From: Pseudomonas knackmussii B13
GTDB lineage: Bacteria > Pseudomonadota > Gammaproteobacteria > Pseudomonadales > Pseudomonadaceae
Direction: 5' to 3'
DNA length: 64,000 nt
NCBI RefSeq assembly: GCF_000689415.1
Contig: NZ_HG322950.1
Location: forward strand, 496,001-560,000
How positions within the stretch are numbered: the first letter of the stretch is position 1; every line of letters starts with the position of its first letter. Of this stretch, positions 35,475 to 44,235 are shown one piece after another. The notes below the pieces were generated by a model, which was not told where the DNA came from, did no database searches, and was given only the letters and a program-made list of their open reading frames with translations. Made by a program: the position numbers and the translations under genes.

Positions 35475-36851
35475 ATGAATCGCCCCCTGCTCATCAAGCT
35501 CGGCGCCATCGCCGTTCTCATGCTCCTGCTGCTCGTTCCCCTGCTGATGATCGACGGCCTGGTCGGCGAGCGACAGGCCTACCGCGATGGCGTGCTGCAG
35601 GACATCGCCCGAAGCTCGGCTTACGAACAGCGCCTGAGCGGTCCGCTGCTGGTCGTGCCCTATGTGCGCAGCGTGCTGGAGTGGCAGCACGACGAGAAGA
35701 CCGACACCCACGTACAGGTGCGCCGGGAAAAGCGCGGTCGGCTGTACTTCCTGCCGGAGCGCTTCGTGGTCGACGGCAACCTGACCACCGAGTTGCGTCA
35801 TCGCGGCATCTACGAGGCGCGTCTGTACCATGCGCAAAGCCGCATCCAGGGGGGCTTCTTGGTGCCGGCCAACTACGGCGTCAGCGAGGACCTGGACAGC
35901 TATCGCTTCGAGCAGCCCTTCCTCGCGGTAGGCATCAGCGACGTGCGCGGCATCCAGAATGTGCCCAGGCTCGCGTTCGGCGGCCGGCAGCTGGACTTCG
36001 CCGCCGGCAGCGGCGAGCGCCTGCTCGGCGATGGCCTGCATGTCGCCCTGCCGATCTCGCCCAGTAGCACCGAGCAGCGCTTCGACTACGGCTTCGACCT
36101 CAACCTGCTCGGCAGCTCGCGGCTGGCTATCGCTCCGGTCGGTCGTGAAAGCCAGGTCAACCTGAGCGCCGACTGGCCCCACCCGAGCTTCGACGGCGAA
36201 TACTTGCCGACCGAGCGCAGCGTCGATGCCAAGGGCTTCACTGCGAACTGGCGTACCAGCTTCTTCGCCAGCGGCATGGAAGATGCGCTGAAGGATTGCG
36301 TGGGCGAGAAGAACTGCAATGCGTTCCAGGGGCGTAGCTTCGGCGTCAGCCTGATCGACCCGGTGGACCAGTACCTCAAGGCCGATCGCGCCTTGAAGTA
36401 CGCCCTGCTGTTCATCGGCCTGACCTTCGCCGGCTTCTTCCTTTTCGAGGTGCTCAAGGGCCTGGCGCTGCACCCGGTGCAGTACGCATTGGTCGGCCTG
36501 GCCCTGGCGCTGTTCTACCTGCTGCTGCTGTCGCTAACCGAGCACATCGGCTTCGAACTGGCTTACCTGGCGTCCGCCGGCGCCTGCGTCGCCCTGATCG
36601 GCTTCTACCTCAGCACGGTGCTGCATAGCGTCCTGCGCGGTTGTGCCTTCGCCTTCGGGCTGGCGCTGCTCTACGGGGCGCTCTACGGCCTGCTGCGCGC
36701 TGAGGATTACGCGCTGCTGATGGGCTCGTTGCTGCTCTTCGCGGTGCTGGCTGGCGTCATGGCGCTGACCCGTCGCCTGGACTGGTACGGCGTCGGCCGG
36801 CAGCCGGAGGAGCCGCACTTCTCCCTCGATGAAGTGAGCCGCGTGGGCTGA
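35475..36851 (+). CDS. creD: Inner membrane protein CreD
   Basis: The 458-residue protein has one N-terminal membrane helix (LGAIAVLMLLLLVPLLMI), a large periplasmic beta-rich domain (about 35-300, with LSGPLLVVPY and SPSSTEQRFDYGFDLNLLGSS), and five or more helices at the C-terminus (ALLFIGLTFAGFFLFEVLKG onward). This is the CreD architecture. CreD is the main effector of the CreBC response and affects envelope integrity. It follows creC by 105 bases that include the repeat array. A small membrane protein follows by 11 bases. Confidence 0.95.
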   Translation: MNRPLLIKLGAIAVLMLLLLVPLLMIDGLVGERQAYRDGVLQDIARSSAYEQRLSGPLLVVPYVRSVLEWQHDEKTDTHVQVRREKRGRLYFLPERFVVDGNLTTELRHRGIYEARLYHAQSRIQGGFLVPANYGVSEDLDSYRFEQPFLAVGISDVRGIQNVPRLAFGGRQLDFAAGSGERLLGDGLHVALPISPSSTEQRFDYGFDLNLLGSSRLAIAPVGRESQVNLSADWPHPSFDGEYLPTERSVDAKGFTANWRTSFFASGMEDALKDCVGEKNCNAFQGRSFGVSLIDPVDQYLKADRALKYALLFIGLTFAGFFLFEVLKGLALHPVQYALVGLALALFYLLLLSLTEHIGFELAYLASAGACVALIGFYLSTVLHSVLRGCAFAFGLALLYGALYGLLRAEDYALLMGSLLLFAVLAGVMALTRRLDWYGVGRQPEEPHFSLDEVSRVG

Positions 36852-36862
36852 AGGAGAACGCC

Positions 36863-37165
36863 ATGTCCGCACCGATGCGCTTCACCCTCTGCCTGTTCTG
36901 CGGCCTGCTGCTCGCCGTGATGGCCTTGCCGCTGCTGATGCTCGTCGGCCACTTCGAGCTGGTCGCCTGGTTGGCAGCCACCGGCAAACCGCTGGCCTGG
37001 CTGGCGCTGGAGCTGCCGCCGGCGGGGTTCTGGGATGGCCTGAGCGGCGCCCATGACGCGGCGCACAATCCGCATGTCCGCTCGTTCCTGGAACTCTGTG
37101 TCGGCTTCGCCCAACTCGGCGTGCTGATCGCGCTGCCGCTGTACTACCTGGGAGCACGGCGGTGA
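36863..37165 (+). CDS. Small two- or three-helix membrane protein downstream of creD
   Basis: I do not recognise a family. The 100-residue protein has a hydrophobic N-terminus (FTLCLFCGLLLAVMALPLLMLVGHF), a central AWLAATGKPLAWLALELPP stretch, a short hydrophilic GAHDAAHNPHVRS segment and a last hydrophobic helix (LCVGFAQLGVLIALPLYYLGA). GGAG lies seven bases ahead of the ATG. Its start is 11 bases after creD and in the same direction, so it is probably part of the Cre-induced unit. Confidence 0.7.
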   Translation: MSAPMRFTLCLFCGLLLAVMALPLLMLVGHFELVAWLAATGKPLAWLALELPPAGFWDGLSGAHDAAHNPHVRSFLELCVGFAQLGVLIALPLYYLGARR

Positions 37166-37243
37166 GCGGTTTGCGCGAGGAGCGCCGCGCTGGGCGGCGG
37201 TTGGCAAAGAGGATTGCGTGGCTGTTTGTGAGGGGGCGATGGA

Positions 37244-37310
37244 GGTTCGCGAGCAAGCTCGCTCTTATGAAGAGCGGGTCGGTCCTGTAGGAGCGAGCTT
37301 GCTCGCGAAC
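37244..37310. repeat. REP doublet, opposite arrangement
   Basis: The reverse-oriented unit comes first (GGTTCGCGAGCAAGCTCG, 37244-37268) and the forward unit second (37287-37310), so the two point outward from the spacer, unlike the other doublets. Confidence 0.75.
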
Positions 37311-37314
37311 GGAG

Positions 37315-37938
37315 TCATGCGGGTTGGGTGGACTGCATGGACGGACGCTTCGCCGCATCGGCATACCAGGCGGCGAGTTTCGGGTAGCGGCTGCGCCAGT
37401 CCCAATCGGCGAAGCGGAAGTCGAGGTAACCGAAGACACACGCCACGCCAATGGCTGCTATGTCGAAACGCCCCTGCAGTTCCTCGCTGGCTTCGTTCTC
37501 GAAGTAGGCGAGGCTGCGCTCGATCTTCTGCCGTTGGCCGTCCAGCCAGCCATCCCAGCGTTTGTCCTCGGGGCGCGCGACGCTTTCGTAGCGGCTCAGT
37601 ACCGCCGCGTCGAGGATGGCGTCGGCCAGCGCGGCGAGGGTCAGGCGGCGCCAGCGGGCCGGGCCTTCGCGCGGGATCAGCGGCTCGCCTGCATGTTGCT
37701 GGTCGAGGTAGTCGAGGATCACTCGGCTGTCGTACAGCGCCTGGCCGTCGGGCAGGCGCAGTGCGGGAATCTTGCCCGCCGGGTTGCAGGCGTTGACCGC
37801 CGCGTCCGGGCTGACGGGGCTCAGGCTGGCCGCCTGCAGTTGCACCTTGTCGAGCTGGCCGGTCTCGTGCAGCAGCACCAGGACCTTGCGCACGAAGGGC
37901 GAGGCGGGGGAGTGGAACAGGGTCAGTGAAGCGCTCAT
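37315..37938 (-). CDS. Glutathione S-transferase family protein
   Basis: The 207-residue protein has the thioredoxin-like N-domain LTLFHSPASPFVRKVLVLLHETG (catalytic Ser likely in SPASPF), the conserved cis-Pro region KIPALRLPDGQALYDSRVI, and a helical C-domain with DIAAIGVACVFGYLDFRF. It belongs to the general bacterial GST group that includes YfcG/YibF-like enzymes. Substrate not deducible. It starts 12 bases after the beta-propeller gene's stop, so the pair is likely an operon. A REP doublet lies directly after its stop. Confidence 0.85.
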   Translation of the reverse strand: MSASLTLFHSPASPFVRKVLVLLHETGQLDKVQLQAASLSPVSPDAAVNACNPAGKIPALRLPDGQALYDSRVILDYLDQQHAGEPLIPREGPARWRRLTLAALADAILDAAVLSRYESVARPEDKRWDGWLDGQRQKIERSLAYFENEASEELQGRFDIAAIGVACVFGYLDFRFADWDWRSRYPKLAAWYADAAKRPSMQSTQPA

Positions 37939-37950
37939 CGGGTGTCCTCG

Positions 37951-38907
37951 TTATTCGCGGATGACCAGCAGGCGGTCGGTGCCGGATTCGGCGCCCCAGA
38001 CCGCGCCGGGACGGCCGGTCAGCTGGCGCACGCGGGCGTCCGCGCGGTCGCTGGGATAAGAAGTGAAGCGTGCGCTCTGCGGGTCGAAGCGCAGGATGGC
38101 GTTGCCGGCGATGTCGCTCAGCCAGACGCGGTCCATGCTGTCGACGAAGATCGCGCAGGGTTGCGCCTGGGCGCCGGGCAGCGGCCAGTGCTGCCAGCTG
38201 CCGTCGCTGGGATCGAAGCGGCTCAGCTGGCCGTTGCCGCTCTGGCTGATCCAGAGCCGGCCGATGGAATCGGCGCCCAGTTGCAGCGGGCCGCTGTTCG
38301 CCACGGGCAGCGGGTAGCGGGTGACGCTGCCGCTCAGGGTGTCGATGTGGTTGATGCTGTTGTCGTCGCTGGAGGCATACCAGACCTGCCCGTCAGGCGT
38401 CACCGCCAGGCCATGCGGGCCTTTGCCGCCTGGCGCCTGCCACACCTGCAACTGGCGGCTGTCGGGGTCGAGGCGGCCGAAGTAGCCGTTCTCGCCGGTG
38501 AACCAGATCTCGTCGTCGTCGTCCTGCACGATGCTGTCCAGGCCGGCGTCGGGGGCGTTGTCCGGCAGGCGGATGACTTCGGTGCCCAGGCGCTCCGGAT
38601 CGACCCGGACGATGGCGTTGAGGCCGCTGTCGGCGACCCAGGCCGAGCCGTCGGCGCCGGCTATCACGGCGCGCGGCAGCGAGCCTTTGCCGAGGCTGAC
38701 CTGCTCGTCCTGCCCGCTCTGCGGATCGAGCCGGCCCAGCGAGCCGGTGCCCGCGGAGACGTACCACAGGCGGCCGTCGTCCAGCAGCGCGATGGCGGCG
38801 GGAGTCACGCCACGGCTCAGTGGGAAGTATTGGGGATCGGCGGCGTGGGCGGTGGCGCTCAGCAGGACGCCGAGCAGGGCGGGGAGAAGACGCAAACGGT
38901 GTTGCAT
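37951..38907 (-). CDS. Exported beta-propeller protein, virginiamycin B lyase (Vgb)-like
   Basis: The 318-residue protein has signal peptide MQHRLRLLPALLGVLLSATAHA and then repeats of about 42 residues of the type (G/S)RLDPxSG.....P.G..P.G(L/I)AV..DG.VW(Y/F)..., for example LGRLDPQSGQDEQVSLGKGSLPRAVIAGADGSAWVAD. Seven such units suggest a seven-bladed propeller like Vgb streptogramin lyase and NHL/SMP-30 proteins. Key Vgb catalytic residues cannot be checked by eye, so antibiotic degradation is not implied. The ATG at 38907 gives a proper signal peptide. Confidence 0.82.
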   Translation of the reverse strand: MQHRLRLLPALLGVLLSATAHAADPQYFPLSRGVTPAAIALLDDGRLWYVSAGTGSLGRLDPQSGQDEQVSLGKGSLPRAVIAGADGSAWVADSGLNAIVRVDPERLGTEVIRLPDNAPDAGLDSIVQDDDDEIWFTGENGYFGRLDPDSRQLQVWQAPGGKGPHGLAVTPDGQVWYASSDDNSINHIDTLSGSVTRYPLPVANSGPLQLGADSIGRLWISQSGNGQLSRFDPSDGSWQHWPLPGAQAQPCAIFVDSMDRVWLSDIAGNAILRFDPQSARFTSYPSDRADARVRQLTGRPGAVWGAESGTDRLLVIRE

Positions 38908-38998
38908 TGGGGGGCTCCCGGGCGTGGCCGTTGGAAGGCGCACTGTAGCGCGCCGTGCGCCAGGACGCGAACGCCGGGGTCGTTGCGAGCCCCTGAAT

Positions 38999-39024
38999 GA
39001 AAAAACCGCCCCGAGGGGCGGTTT
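38999..39024 (-). terminator. Terminator of glcB
   Basis: CCGCCCC and GGGGCGG arms separated by two bases; read on the minus strand they end in six T. The element is 20 bases beyond the glcB stop and would also work weakly in the plus direction (TTTTC). Confidence 0.85.
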
Positions 39025-39044
39025 TCTGTGTCAGCTGGCGCGGA

Positions 39045-41222
39045 TTACAGGCCGTTCTTGGCCTTGAATTCGCGACGACGACGGTGCAGCACCGGCTCGG
39101 TGTAGCCATTGGGCTGCTTGGTGCCCTCGACTACCAGCTCCAGCGCGGCCTGGAAGGCCACGTTGTCGTCGAAGTTCGGCGCCATCGGGCGGTACAGCGG
39201 GTCGTTGGCGTTCTGCCGGTCGACCACGCTGGCCATGCGCTTGAGGCTCTCGACGACCTGCTCCTGGGTGATCACGCCGTGGCGCAGCCAGTTGGCCAGC
39301 AGCTGGCTGGAGATACGCAGGGTGGCGCGGTCTTCCATCAGGCCGACATCGTTGATGTCCGGCACCTTGGAGCAACCGACGCCCTGGTCGATCCAGCGCA
39401 CGACATAGCCGAGGATGCCCTGGGCGTTGTTGTCGATCTCGTTCTTGATCTCTTCCGCGGTCCAGTTGGTGTTCGGTGCCAGCGGGATGGTCAGGATGTC
39501 GTCGATCGAGGCCGGTGCGCGCTTGGCCAGTTCGGCCTGGCGGGCGAACACGTCGACCTTGTGGTAGTGCAGCGCGTGCAGGGTGGCGGCGGTCGGCGAC
39601 GGTACCCAGGCGGTGTTGGCGCCGGCCAGCGGGTGGGCGATCTTCTGCTCGAGCATGCCGGCCATCAGGTCGGGCATGGCCCACATGCCCTTGCCGATCT
39701 GCGCCTTGCCTTGCAGGCCGGTAGCCAGGCCGATGTCGACGTTGCTGTTCTCGTACGCGCCGATCCACTTCTCGGTCTTCATGGCGCCCTTGCGCACCAT
39801 GGCGCCGGCTTCCATGGAGGTGTGGATCTCGTCACCGGTGCGGTCGAGGAAGCCGGTGTTGATGAACACCACGCGCTCGGCGGCGGCCTTGATGCAGGCC
39901 TTCAGGTTGACGGTGGTGCGGCGCTCTTCGTCCATGATGCCGACCTTCAGGGTGTTGCGCGGCAGACCGAGCAGGTCTTCGACGCGGCTGAAGATCTCGG
40001 CGGCGAAGGCCACTTCTTCCGGGCCGTGCATCTTCGGCTTCACGATGTAGACGCTGCCGGTGCGGCTGTTCTTGCGGCTGGTGTTGCCATTCAGGTTGTG
40101 AACGGCGATCAGGCTGGTGAACAGGCCGTCCTGGATACCTTCGGGCACTTCGTTGCCCTGGGCGTCGAGGATCGCCGGGTTGGTCATCAGGTGGCCGACG
40201 TTGCGCACGAACAGCAGGGAGCGGCCGTGCAGGGTCAGCTCGGAACCGTCGGCCTTGGTGTAGACGCGGTCGGGGTTCATGGTGCGGGTGAAGGTGCTGC
40301 CGCCCTTGCTGACTTCCTCAGCCAGGTCGCCCTTCATCAGGCCCAGCCAGTTGCGGTAGACCACGACCTTGTCGTCGGCATCGACGGCGGCGACCGAGTC
40401 TTCGCAGTCCATGATGGTGGTCAGCGCGGACTCCATCAGGACGTCTTTCACGCCAGCGGCGTCGGTCTGGCCGATCGGGCTGGTCGGGTCGATCTGGATT
40501 TCGAAGTGCAGGCCGTTGTGCTTGAGCAGTACGGCTTTCGGCTTGGCAGCGTCGCCCTGGAAGGCGATGAACTGCGCGGCGTTCTTCAGGCCGGTTTCGC
40601 TGCCGTTCTTCAGGGTCACTACCAGGGCACCGTTCTTCACGGTGTAGGCGGTGGCGTCGACGTGGGAGGCGCCTTCCAGCGGCGCGGCCTCATCGAGGAA
40701 GGCGCGGGCGAAGGCGATCACCTTGTCGCCGCGGACCTTGTTGTAGCCCTTGCCTTTCTCGGCGCCGTTCTCTTCGCTGATCACGTCGGTGCCGTACAGC
40801 GCGTCGTACAGCGAACCCCAGCGGGCGTTGGAGGCGTTCAGGGCGAAACGCGCGTTCATCACCGGCACTACCAGCTGCGGGCCGGCCATGCGGGCGATTT
40901 CTTCGTCGACGTTCTGGGTGCTGGCCTGGAAGTCAGCAGCTTCCGGCAGCAGGTAACCGATTTCCTGCAGGAAGGCCTTGTAGGCGACCGCATCGTGCGG
41001 CTGACCGGCGCGGGCCTGGTGCCAGCCGTCGATCTTCGCCTGGAGGTCGTCGCGCTTGGCGAGCAGGGCTTTGTTCTTGGGGGCCAGATCGTTGATCACG
41101 GCTTCCACACCTGCCCAGAACTTGCCGGCATCGATGCCGGTTCCGGGAATGGCTTCGTTGTTCACGAAGTCGAACAGGACTTTGGCGACCTGCAGGCCAC
41201 CGACTTGAACGCGTTCAGTCAT
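39045..41222 (-). CDS. glcB: Malate synthase G
   Basis: The 725-residue enzyme condenses glyoxylate with acetyl-CoA to malate, the second step of the glyoxylate shunt. Recognisable blocks: TERVQVGGLQVAKVLFDFVNNEAIPGTGID, GDAAKPKAVLLKHNGLHFEI, ALTTIMDCEDSVAAVDADDK (active-site region), SVYIVKPKMHGPEEVAFAAEIF and NDAQGILGYVVRWIDQGVG-like segments. The length equals other Pseudomonas GlcB. The ATG at 41222 excludes four extra residues. A GntR/FadR-type half-palindrome lies 110 bases upstream. It is required for growth on acetate and fatty acids. Confidence 0.97.
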   Translation of the reverse strand: MTERVQVGGLQVAKVLFDFVNNEAIPGTGIDAGKFWAGVEAVINDLAPKNKALLAKRDDLQAKIDGWHQARAGQPHDAVAYKAFLQEIGYLLPEAADFQASTQNVDEEIARMAGPQLVVPVMNARFALNASNARWGSLYDALYGTDVISEENGAEKGKGYNKVRGDKVIAFARAFLDEAAPLEGASHVDATAYTVKNGALVVTLKNGSETGLKNAAQFIAFQGDAAKPKAVLLKHNGLHFEIQIDPTSPIGQTDAAGVKDVLMESALTTIMDCEDSVAAVDADDKVVVYRNWLGLMKGDLAEEVSKGGSTFTRTMNPDRVYTKADGSELTLHGRSLLFVRNVGHLMTNPAILDAQGNEVPEGIQDGLFTSLIAVHNLNGNTSRKNSRTGSVYIVKPKMHGPEEVAFAAEIFSRVEDLLGLPRNTLKVGIMDEERRTTVNLKACIKAAAERVVFINTGFLDRTGDEIHTSMEAGAMVRKGAMKTEKWIGAYENSNVDIGLATGLQGKAQIGKGMWAMPDLMAGMLEQKIAHPLAGANTAWVPSPTAATLHALHYHKVDVFARQAELAKRAPASIDDILTIPLAPNTNWTAEEIKNEIDNNAQGILGYVVRWIDQGVGCSKVPDINDVGLMEDRATLRISSQLLANWLRHGVITQEQVVESLKRMASVVDRQNANDPLYRPMAPNFDDNVAFQAALELVVEGTKQPNGYTEPVLHRRRREFKAKNGL

Positions 41223-41332
41223 TGCTTGCCTCACTCTGCTCAGGACCAGCTCTGGACACAGGCAAAACGCCTTGTAGTCCGAGCCGCGGAATACTACATG
41301 ATGCCGTGGGAAAAATCAGTGGGCTTGCGTCG

Positions 41333-41343
41333 CGGTTAGACCA
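41333..41343 (-). promoter_or_regulatory. Candidate FadR-subfamily GntR operator upstream of glcB
   Basis: CGGTTAGACCA matches the GntR FadR-subfamily consensus TnGTnnnACnA at all fixed positions but the first. It lies about 115 bases upstream of the glcB start, a position suited to control by a GlcC- or FadR-like regulator. One short site matching a loose consensus is weak evidence. Confidence 0.3.
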
Positions 41344-41515
41344 AAGAACGCATCTCAGTCACGTAGCAGCAATAATGTTCGCAAAATTCTTATCGAGTGT
41401 TCCAGATAAATCTTAGAACTGTACACGTTTAACCCTTCCGGGTATCTGTGGCAGCCCGTCGCAGCCGGCTATCTTCGGCGTGCCTATACTTCGCTCTCAC
41501 CCTGGAGAACCCCGC

Positions 41516-41965
41516 ATGTCCGTGTCGCTTGCCACCACCGCCGATCTCGATGAGCTGGTCCCGCTGTTTTCCGGATACCTCGACTTCTACGAGGTCCCAG
41601 CCCCCGATGCCGACATCCGCGCCTTCCTCAAGCCCCGCATCGAGCGGGGCGAGTCGACGGTCTTCCTCGCCCGCAGCATCGATGGCCTGGCAGTAGGATT
41701 CGTGCAGCTCTATCCGCTGTTTGCTTCCCTGGCCTTGCGCCCGTCATGGCTGGTCAGCGACCTCTACGTCATGCCCGCTGCTCGCCGCGATGGCTATGGC
41801 GAGGCGTTGATGAACGCTGCCCGCGCCCACGCCGAAGCCACCGGGGCCTGCGGCCTGATGCTGGAAACGGCGAAAACCAACCACGCCGGCCAGTCTCTCT
41901 ACGAGCGGCTCGGCTACAAGCGTGACGAGAAGTTCTACACCTACTGGCTGGACCTGGCGGGCTGA
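41516..41965 (+). CDS. GNAT-family N-acetyltransferase
   Basis: The 149-residue protein shows the GNAT acetyl-CoA motif A as VSDLYVMPAARRDGYGEALMNAARAHAE and the C-terminal LYERLGYKRDEKFYTYWLDL block common to this family. It resembles YpeA/RimI-like small acetyltransferases; the acceptor is unknown. GGAG ahead of 41516 chooses this start over the longer frame. It lies divergent from glcB and 34 bases ahead of the GcvR-like gene. Confidence 0.85.
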   Translation: MSVSLATTADLDELVPLFSGYLDFYEVPAPDADIRAFLKPRIERGESTVFLARSIDGLAVGFVQLYPLFASLALRPSWLVSDLYVMPAARRDGYGEALMNAARAHAEATGACGLMLETAKTNHAGQSLYERLGYKRDEKFYTYWLDLAG

Positions 41966-41999
41966 GCCCGGCTTTCTTGTGCCCTTGGAGGAGACTGCC

Positions 42000-42518
42000 A
42001 TGAATCATCTTGTTCTCACGGTCATCGCCGCGGACCAGCCGGGTCTGGTCGAGCGGGTCGCCCAGTGCATCGCCGCGCACGGCGGCAACTGGCTGGAGAG
42101 CCGCATGTCGCGGATGGCCGGACAGTTCGCCGGGATCCTGCGCGTAGCGGTCCCTGCCGAGGGGTATGACGAACTGGTGGAAGGCCTGCAGGAGCTGGCC
42201 GACCACGGCATCCGGGTGATGCTGGCCGACAGCGGCATCGACCCGGCGTGCAACTGGAAGCCGATCCACCTCGACCTGGTGGGCAACGACCGCCCGGGCA
42301 TCGTCCGCGACATCACCCGCCTGCTGGCCGAACACGGGGTCAACCTCGAACGCCTGCACACCGAAGTGCTGCCGGCACCAATGAGCGGCGAGCCGCTGTT
42401 CCACGCCGATGCCCTGTTGGCGGTGCCGCTGACCCTCTCCCTCGACCTGCTGCAGTCGCGTCTCGAGGAACTGGCGGACGACCTCATGGTGGAACTGAAT
42501 ATCCACAAGGACGAGTGA
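42000..42518 (+). CDS. GcvR-like two-ACT-domain regulatory protein
   Basis: The 172-residue protein consists of two ACT domains: VLTVIAADQPGLVERVAQCIAAHGGNWLESRMS (about 4-36) and LDLVGNDRPGIVRDITRLLAEHGVNLERLHTE (about 91-122). This is the arrangement of GcvR, which represses the glycine-cleavage operon through GcvA in E. coli. No glycine-cleavage gene is nearby. The start at 42000 has GGAG nine bases before. It is directly followed by the unusual gap described below. Confidence 0.85.
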   Translation: MNHLVLTVIAADQPGLVERVAQCIAAHGGNWLESRMSRMAGQFAGILRVAVPAEGYDELVEGLQELADHGIRVMLADSGIDPACNWKPIHLDLVGNDRPGIVRDITRLLAEHGVNLERLHTEVLPAPMSGEPLFHADALLAVPLTLSLDLLQSRLEELADDLMVELNIHKDE

Positions 42519-43151
42519 AGCACCCGAATCCGAGGCTTTCTGTGGATAAGTCTGTTGGCAGTTGTTGAATGGATTGCGGAGTCCCTTGCAGTCCTTGATC
42601 TGAAGCTGTGAATGGTTTTGCACAGGGCGGGTCATCAGGTAGCCCGCCTTGCGCACAATTCCCGTGGGCGCCTCTGTTGGCGACCTGTGGATACTCTCTG
42701 TGATGCCCCGCCTGCCGTGGCTTCTACGCAACTGATCGAATTCCGCTCAATCTATCTCGTCGAAGTTGCCTTGCCGGCTTCTCCACCGCTTCCCACAAAA
42801 TCCGTGGATCGAGCTGTGGGCAACTTTTGCATGGTTGGCTGCAGGCGCCGTTGTTTGTGGCTTGTAGTTGATTGATCAAAAAACGGACAGGGCGCTTCGG
42901 CCCATACACAAAAGCCGGGGATGCGTCTGTGGAAAACCCCTGGGTGAAACGCTAGACGCCTTGAGTGGCGGCGTCTGTAGCTTGTTGGGCGATATTTGAA
43001 CAGCTGCGGTGATGGAGTAGCGGGCTGTGTATGGCGTGTCGCCCAGGGTGCGGTTATCCCCGTCGACATTGGAAGAGCTTGTGGAAAAGCTTCGGGTAAT
43101 CCTCTGCAGACCTTGCTGCGCGGGGTCTGCAGAGGGTTGGTCGAGAAATGA
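42519..43151. other. 633-base gene-free region rich in DnaA-box-like 9-mers
   Basis: The gap is A/T-richer than its neighbours and has no convincing frame. A perfect DnaA box TGTGGATAA lies at 42541-42549. One-mismatch copies are at 42686-42694 (TGTGGATAC), 42928-42936 (TGTGGAAAA) and 43080-43088 (TGTGGAAAA). Two-mismatch copies lie near 42815 and 43054. No tRNA, terminator or obvious promoter is visible. Possible roles are DnaA titration, a nucleoid landmark or an undescribed RNA; none is shown by sequence alone. Confidence 0.45.
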
Positions 43152-44036
43152 TCAGTCGCGGCGCAGGCGGTAGAAGATATCCACGCTGTAGACCAGCAAG
43201 GCCAGCCAGATGAAGCCGAAAGAGACCAGGCGCGCCGGGCTCAGGTGCTCGTCGAAGAGCAGCACGGCCTGCAGCAGCACCAGGGTCGGCGCCAGGTACT
43301 GCAGGAAGCCCAGGGTCGCGTAGGGCAGGTGGCGTGCGGCGGCGTTGAAGCTCACCAGCGGCACCAGGGTGATAGGGCCGGCAGCGACCAGCCAGAGTGC
43401 CTGCGAGGAGGTCCAGAAGTCCGCGTGCACGCTCGGGCCGTCGGCGAACAGCAGCAGCCAGCCGAGGGCCAGCGGCAGCAGCATCCAGGTTTCCACCACC
43501 AGGCCGGGCAGCGCGGCGACCGGTGCCTGCTTGCGGATCAGGCCGTAGAAGCCGAAGGTCAGCGCCAGCACCAGAGAAACCCATGGCAGGTTGCCCAATT
43601 GCCAGACCTGCTGGGCTACACCGAGGGCGGCCAGGGCCACTGCGACCCACTGCAACGGGCGCAGGCGTTCGCGCAGGAACAGCATGCCCAGCAGCACGTT
43701 GATCAGCGGGTTGATGTAGTAGCCCAGGCTCGCTTCGAGCATGTGCCCGTTGTTCACCGCCCAGACATAGACCAGCCAGTTGCTGGCGATCAGCAGGCCG
43801 CTGGCGCCGAGCACGGCGATGCGTCGTGGGTTCTCGCGCAGCTCGCGCCACCAACCGGGATGCTTCCACACCAGCAGCAGTGCTGCACCGAACAGGGCGG
43901 ACCAGATGGCGCGGTGGGTGATGATTTCCAGCGCCGGGATGCGTTCGAGCAGTTTGAAGTAGATCGGGAAGAGTCCCCAGATCACGTAGGCGGTCAAACC
44001 CAGTGCGTATCCCCGGCGGGGATTGGCGGTGGCCAT
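43152..44036 (-). CDS. rarD: EamA-family transporter RarD
   Basis: This 294-residue protein has ten hydrophobic segments arranged as two EamA repeats. It opens GYALGLTAYVIWGLFPIYFKLLERIPALEIITHRAIWS, the hallmark of RarD, and carries NWLVYVWAVNNGHMLEASLGYYINPL, also family-specific. RarD is annotated as chloramphenicol-sensitive protein from E. coli genetics; its natural substrate is uncertain. It lies leftward with its stop at the edge of the DnaA-box-rich gap. Confidence 0.92.
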   Translation of the reverse strand: MATANPRRGYALGLTAYVIWGLFPIYFKLLERIPALEIITHRAIWSALFGAALLLVWKHPGWWRELRENPRRIAVLGASGLLIASNWLVYVWAVNNGHMLEASLGYYINPLINVLLGMLFLRERLRPLQWVAVALAALGVAQQVWQLGNLPWVSLVLALTFGFYGLIRKQAPVAALPGLVVETWMLLPLALGWLLLFADGPSVHADFWTSSQALWLVAAGPITLVPLVSFNAAARHLPYATLGFLQYLAPTLVLLQAVLLFDEHLSPARLVSFGFIWLALLVYSVDIFYRLRRD

Positions 44037-44167
44037 GGAACGTCCTTGAGGCAGAAAGAGAAAGGCCGGGGGATTTTAGGTGCGGCGCCCGGAGTTGTCT
44101 GTGTGTTCAGGTTTGCCGGCGGGGTGGCGGAGGAGAAGGGCGTAACGAAGGTTTTACGGACTTCTAG

Positions 44168-44226
44168 GTCCCCGCGTTCGCGGGGGTGACGCCTAACCTC
44201 GTCATTCCCGCGAACGCGGGAACCCA
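44168..44226. repeat. Palindromic CGTCATTCCCGCGAACGCGGG-type repeat
   Basis: CCCGCGTTCGCGGGGGTGACG and CGTCATTCCCGCGAACGCGG (plus G) pair over 21 bases with two mismatches. A second copy is at 60750-60822. Such units occur dispersed in many proteobacteria. The repeat sits between srkA and rarD and could act as a bidirectional end-of-transcript structure. Confidence 0.7.
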
Positions 44227-44235
44227 GTGAAGCGT

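Noticed and set aside
42612..42875. 87-codon frame in the DnaA-box-rich gap
   Set aside because: No ribosome site, Arg/Cys-rich composition and no recognisable domain.
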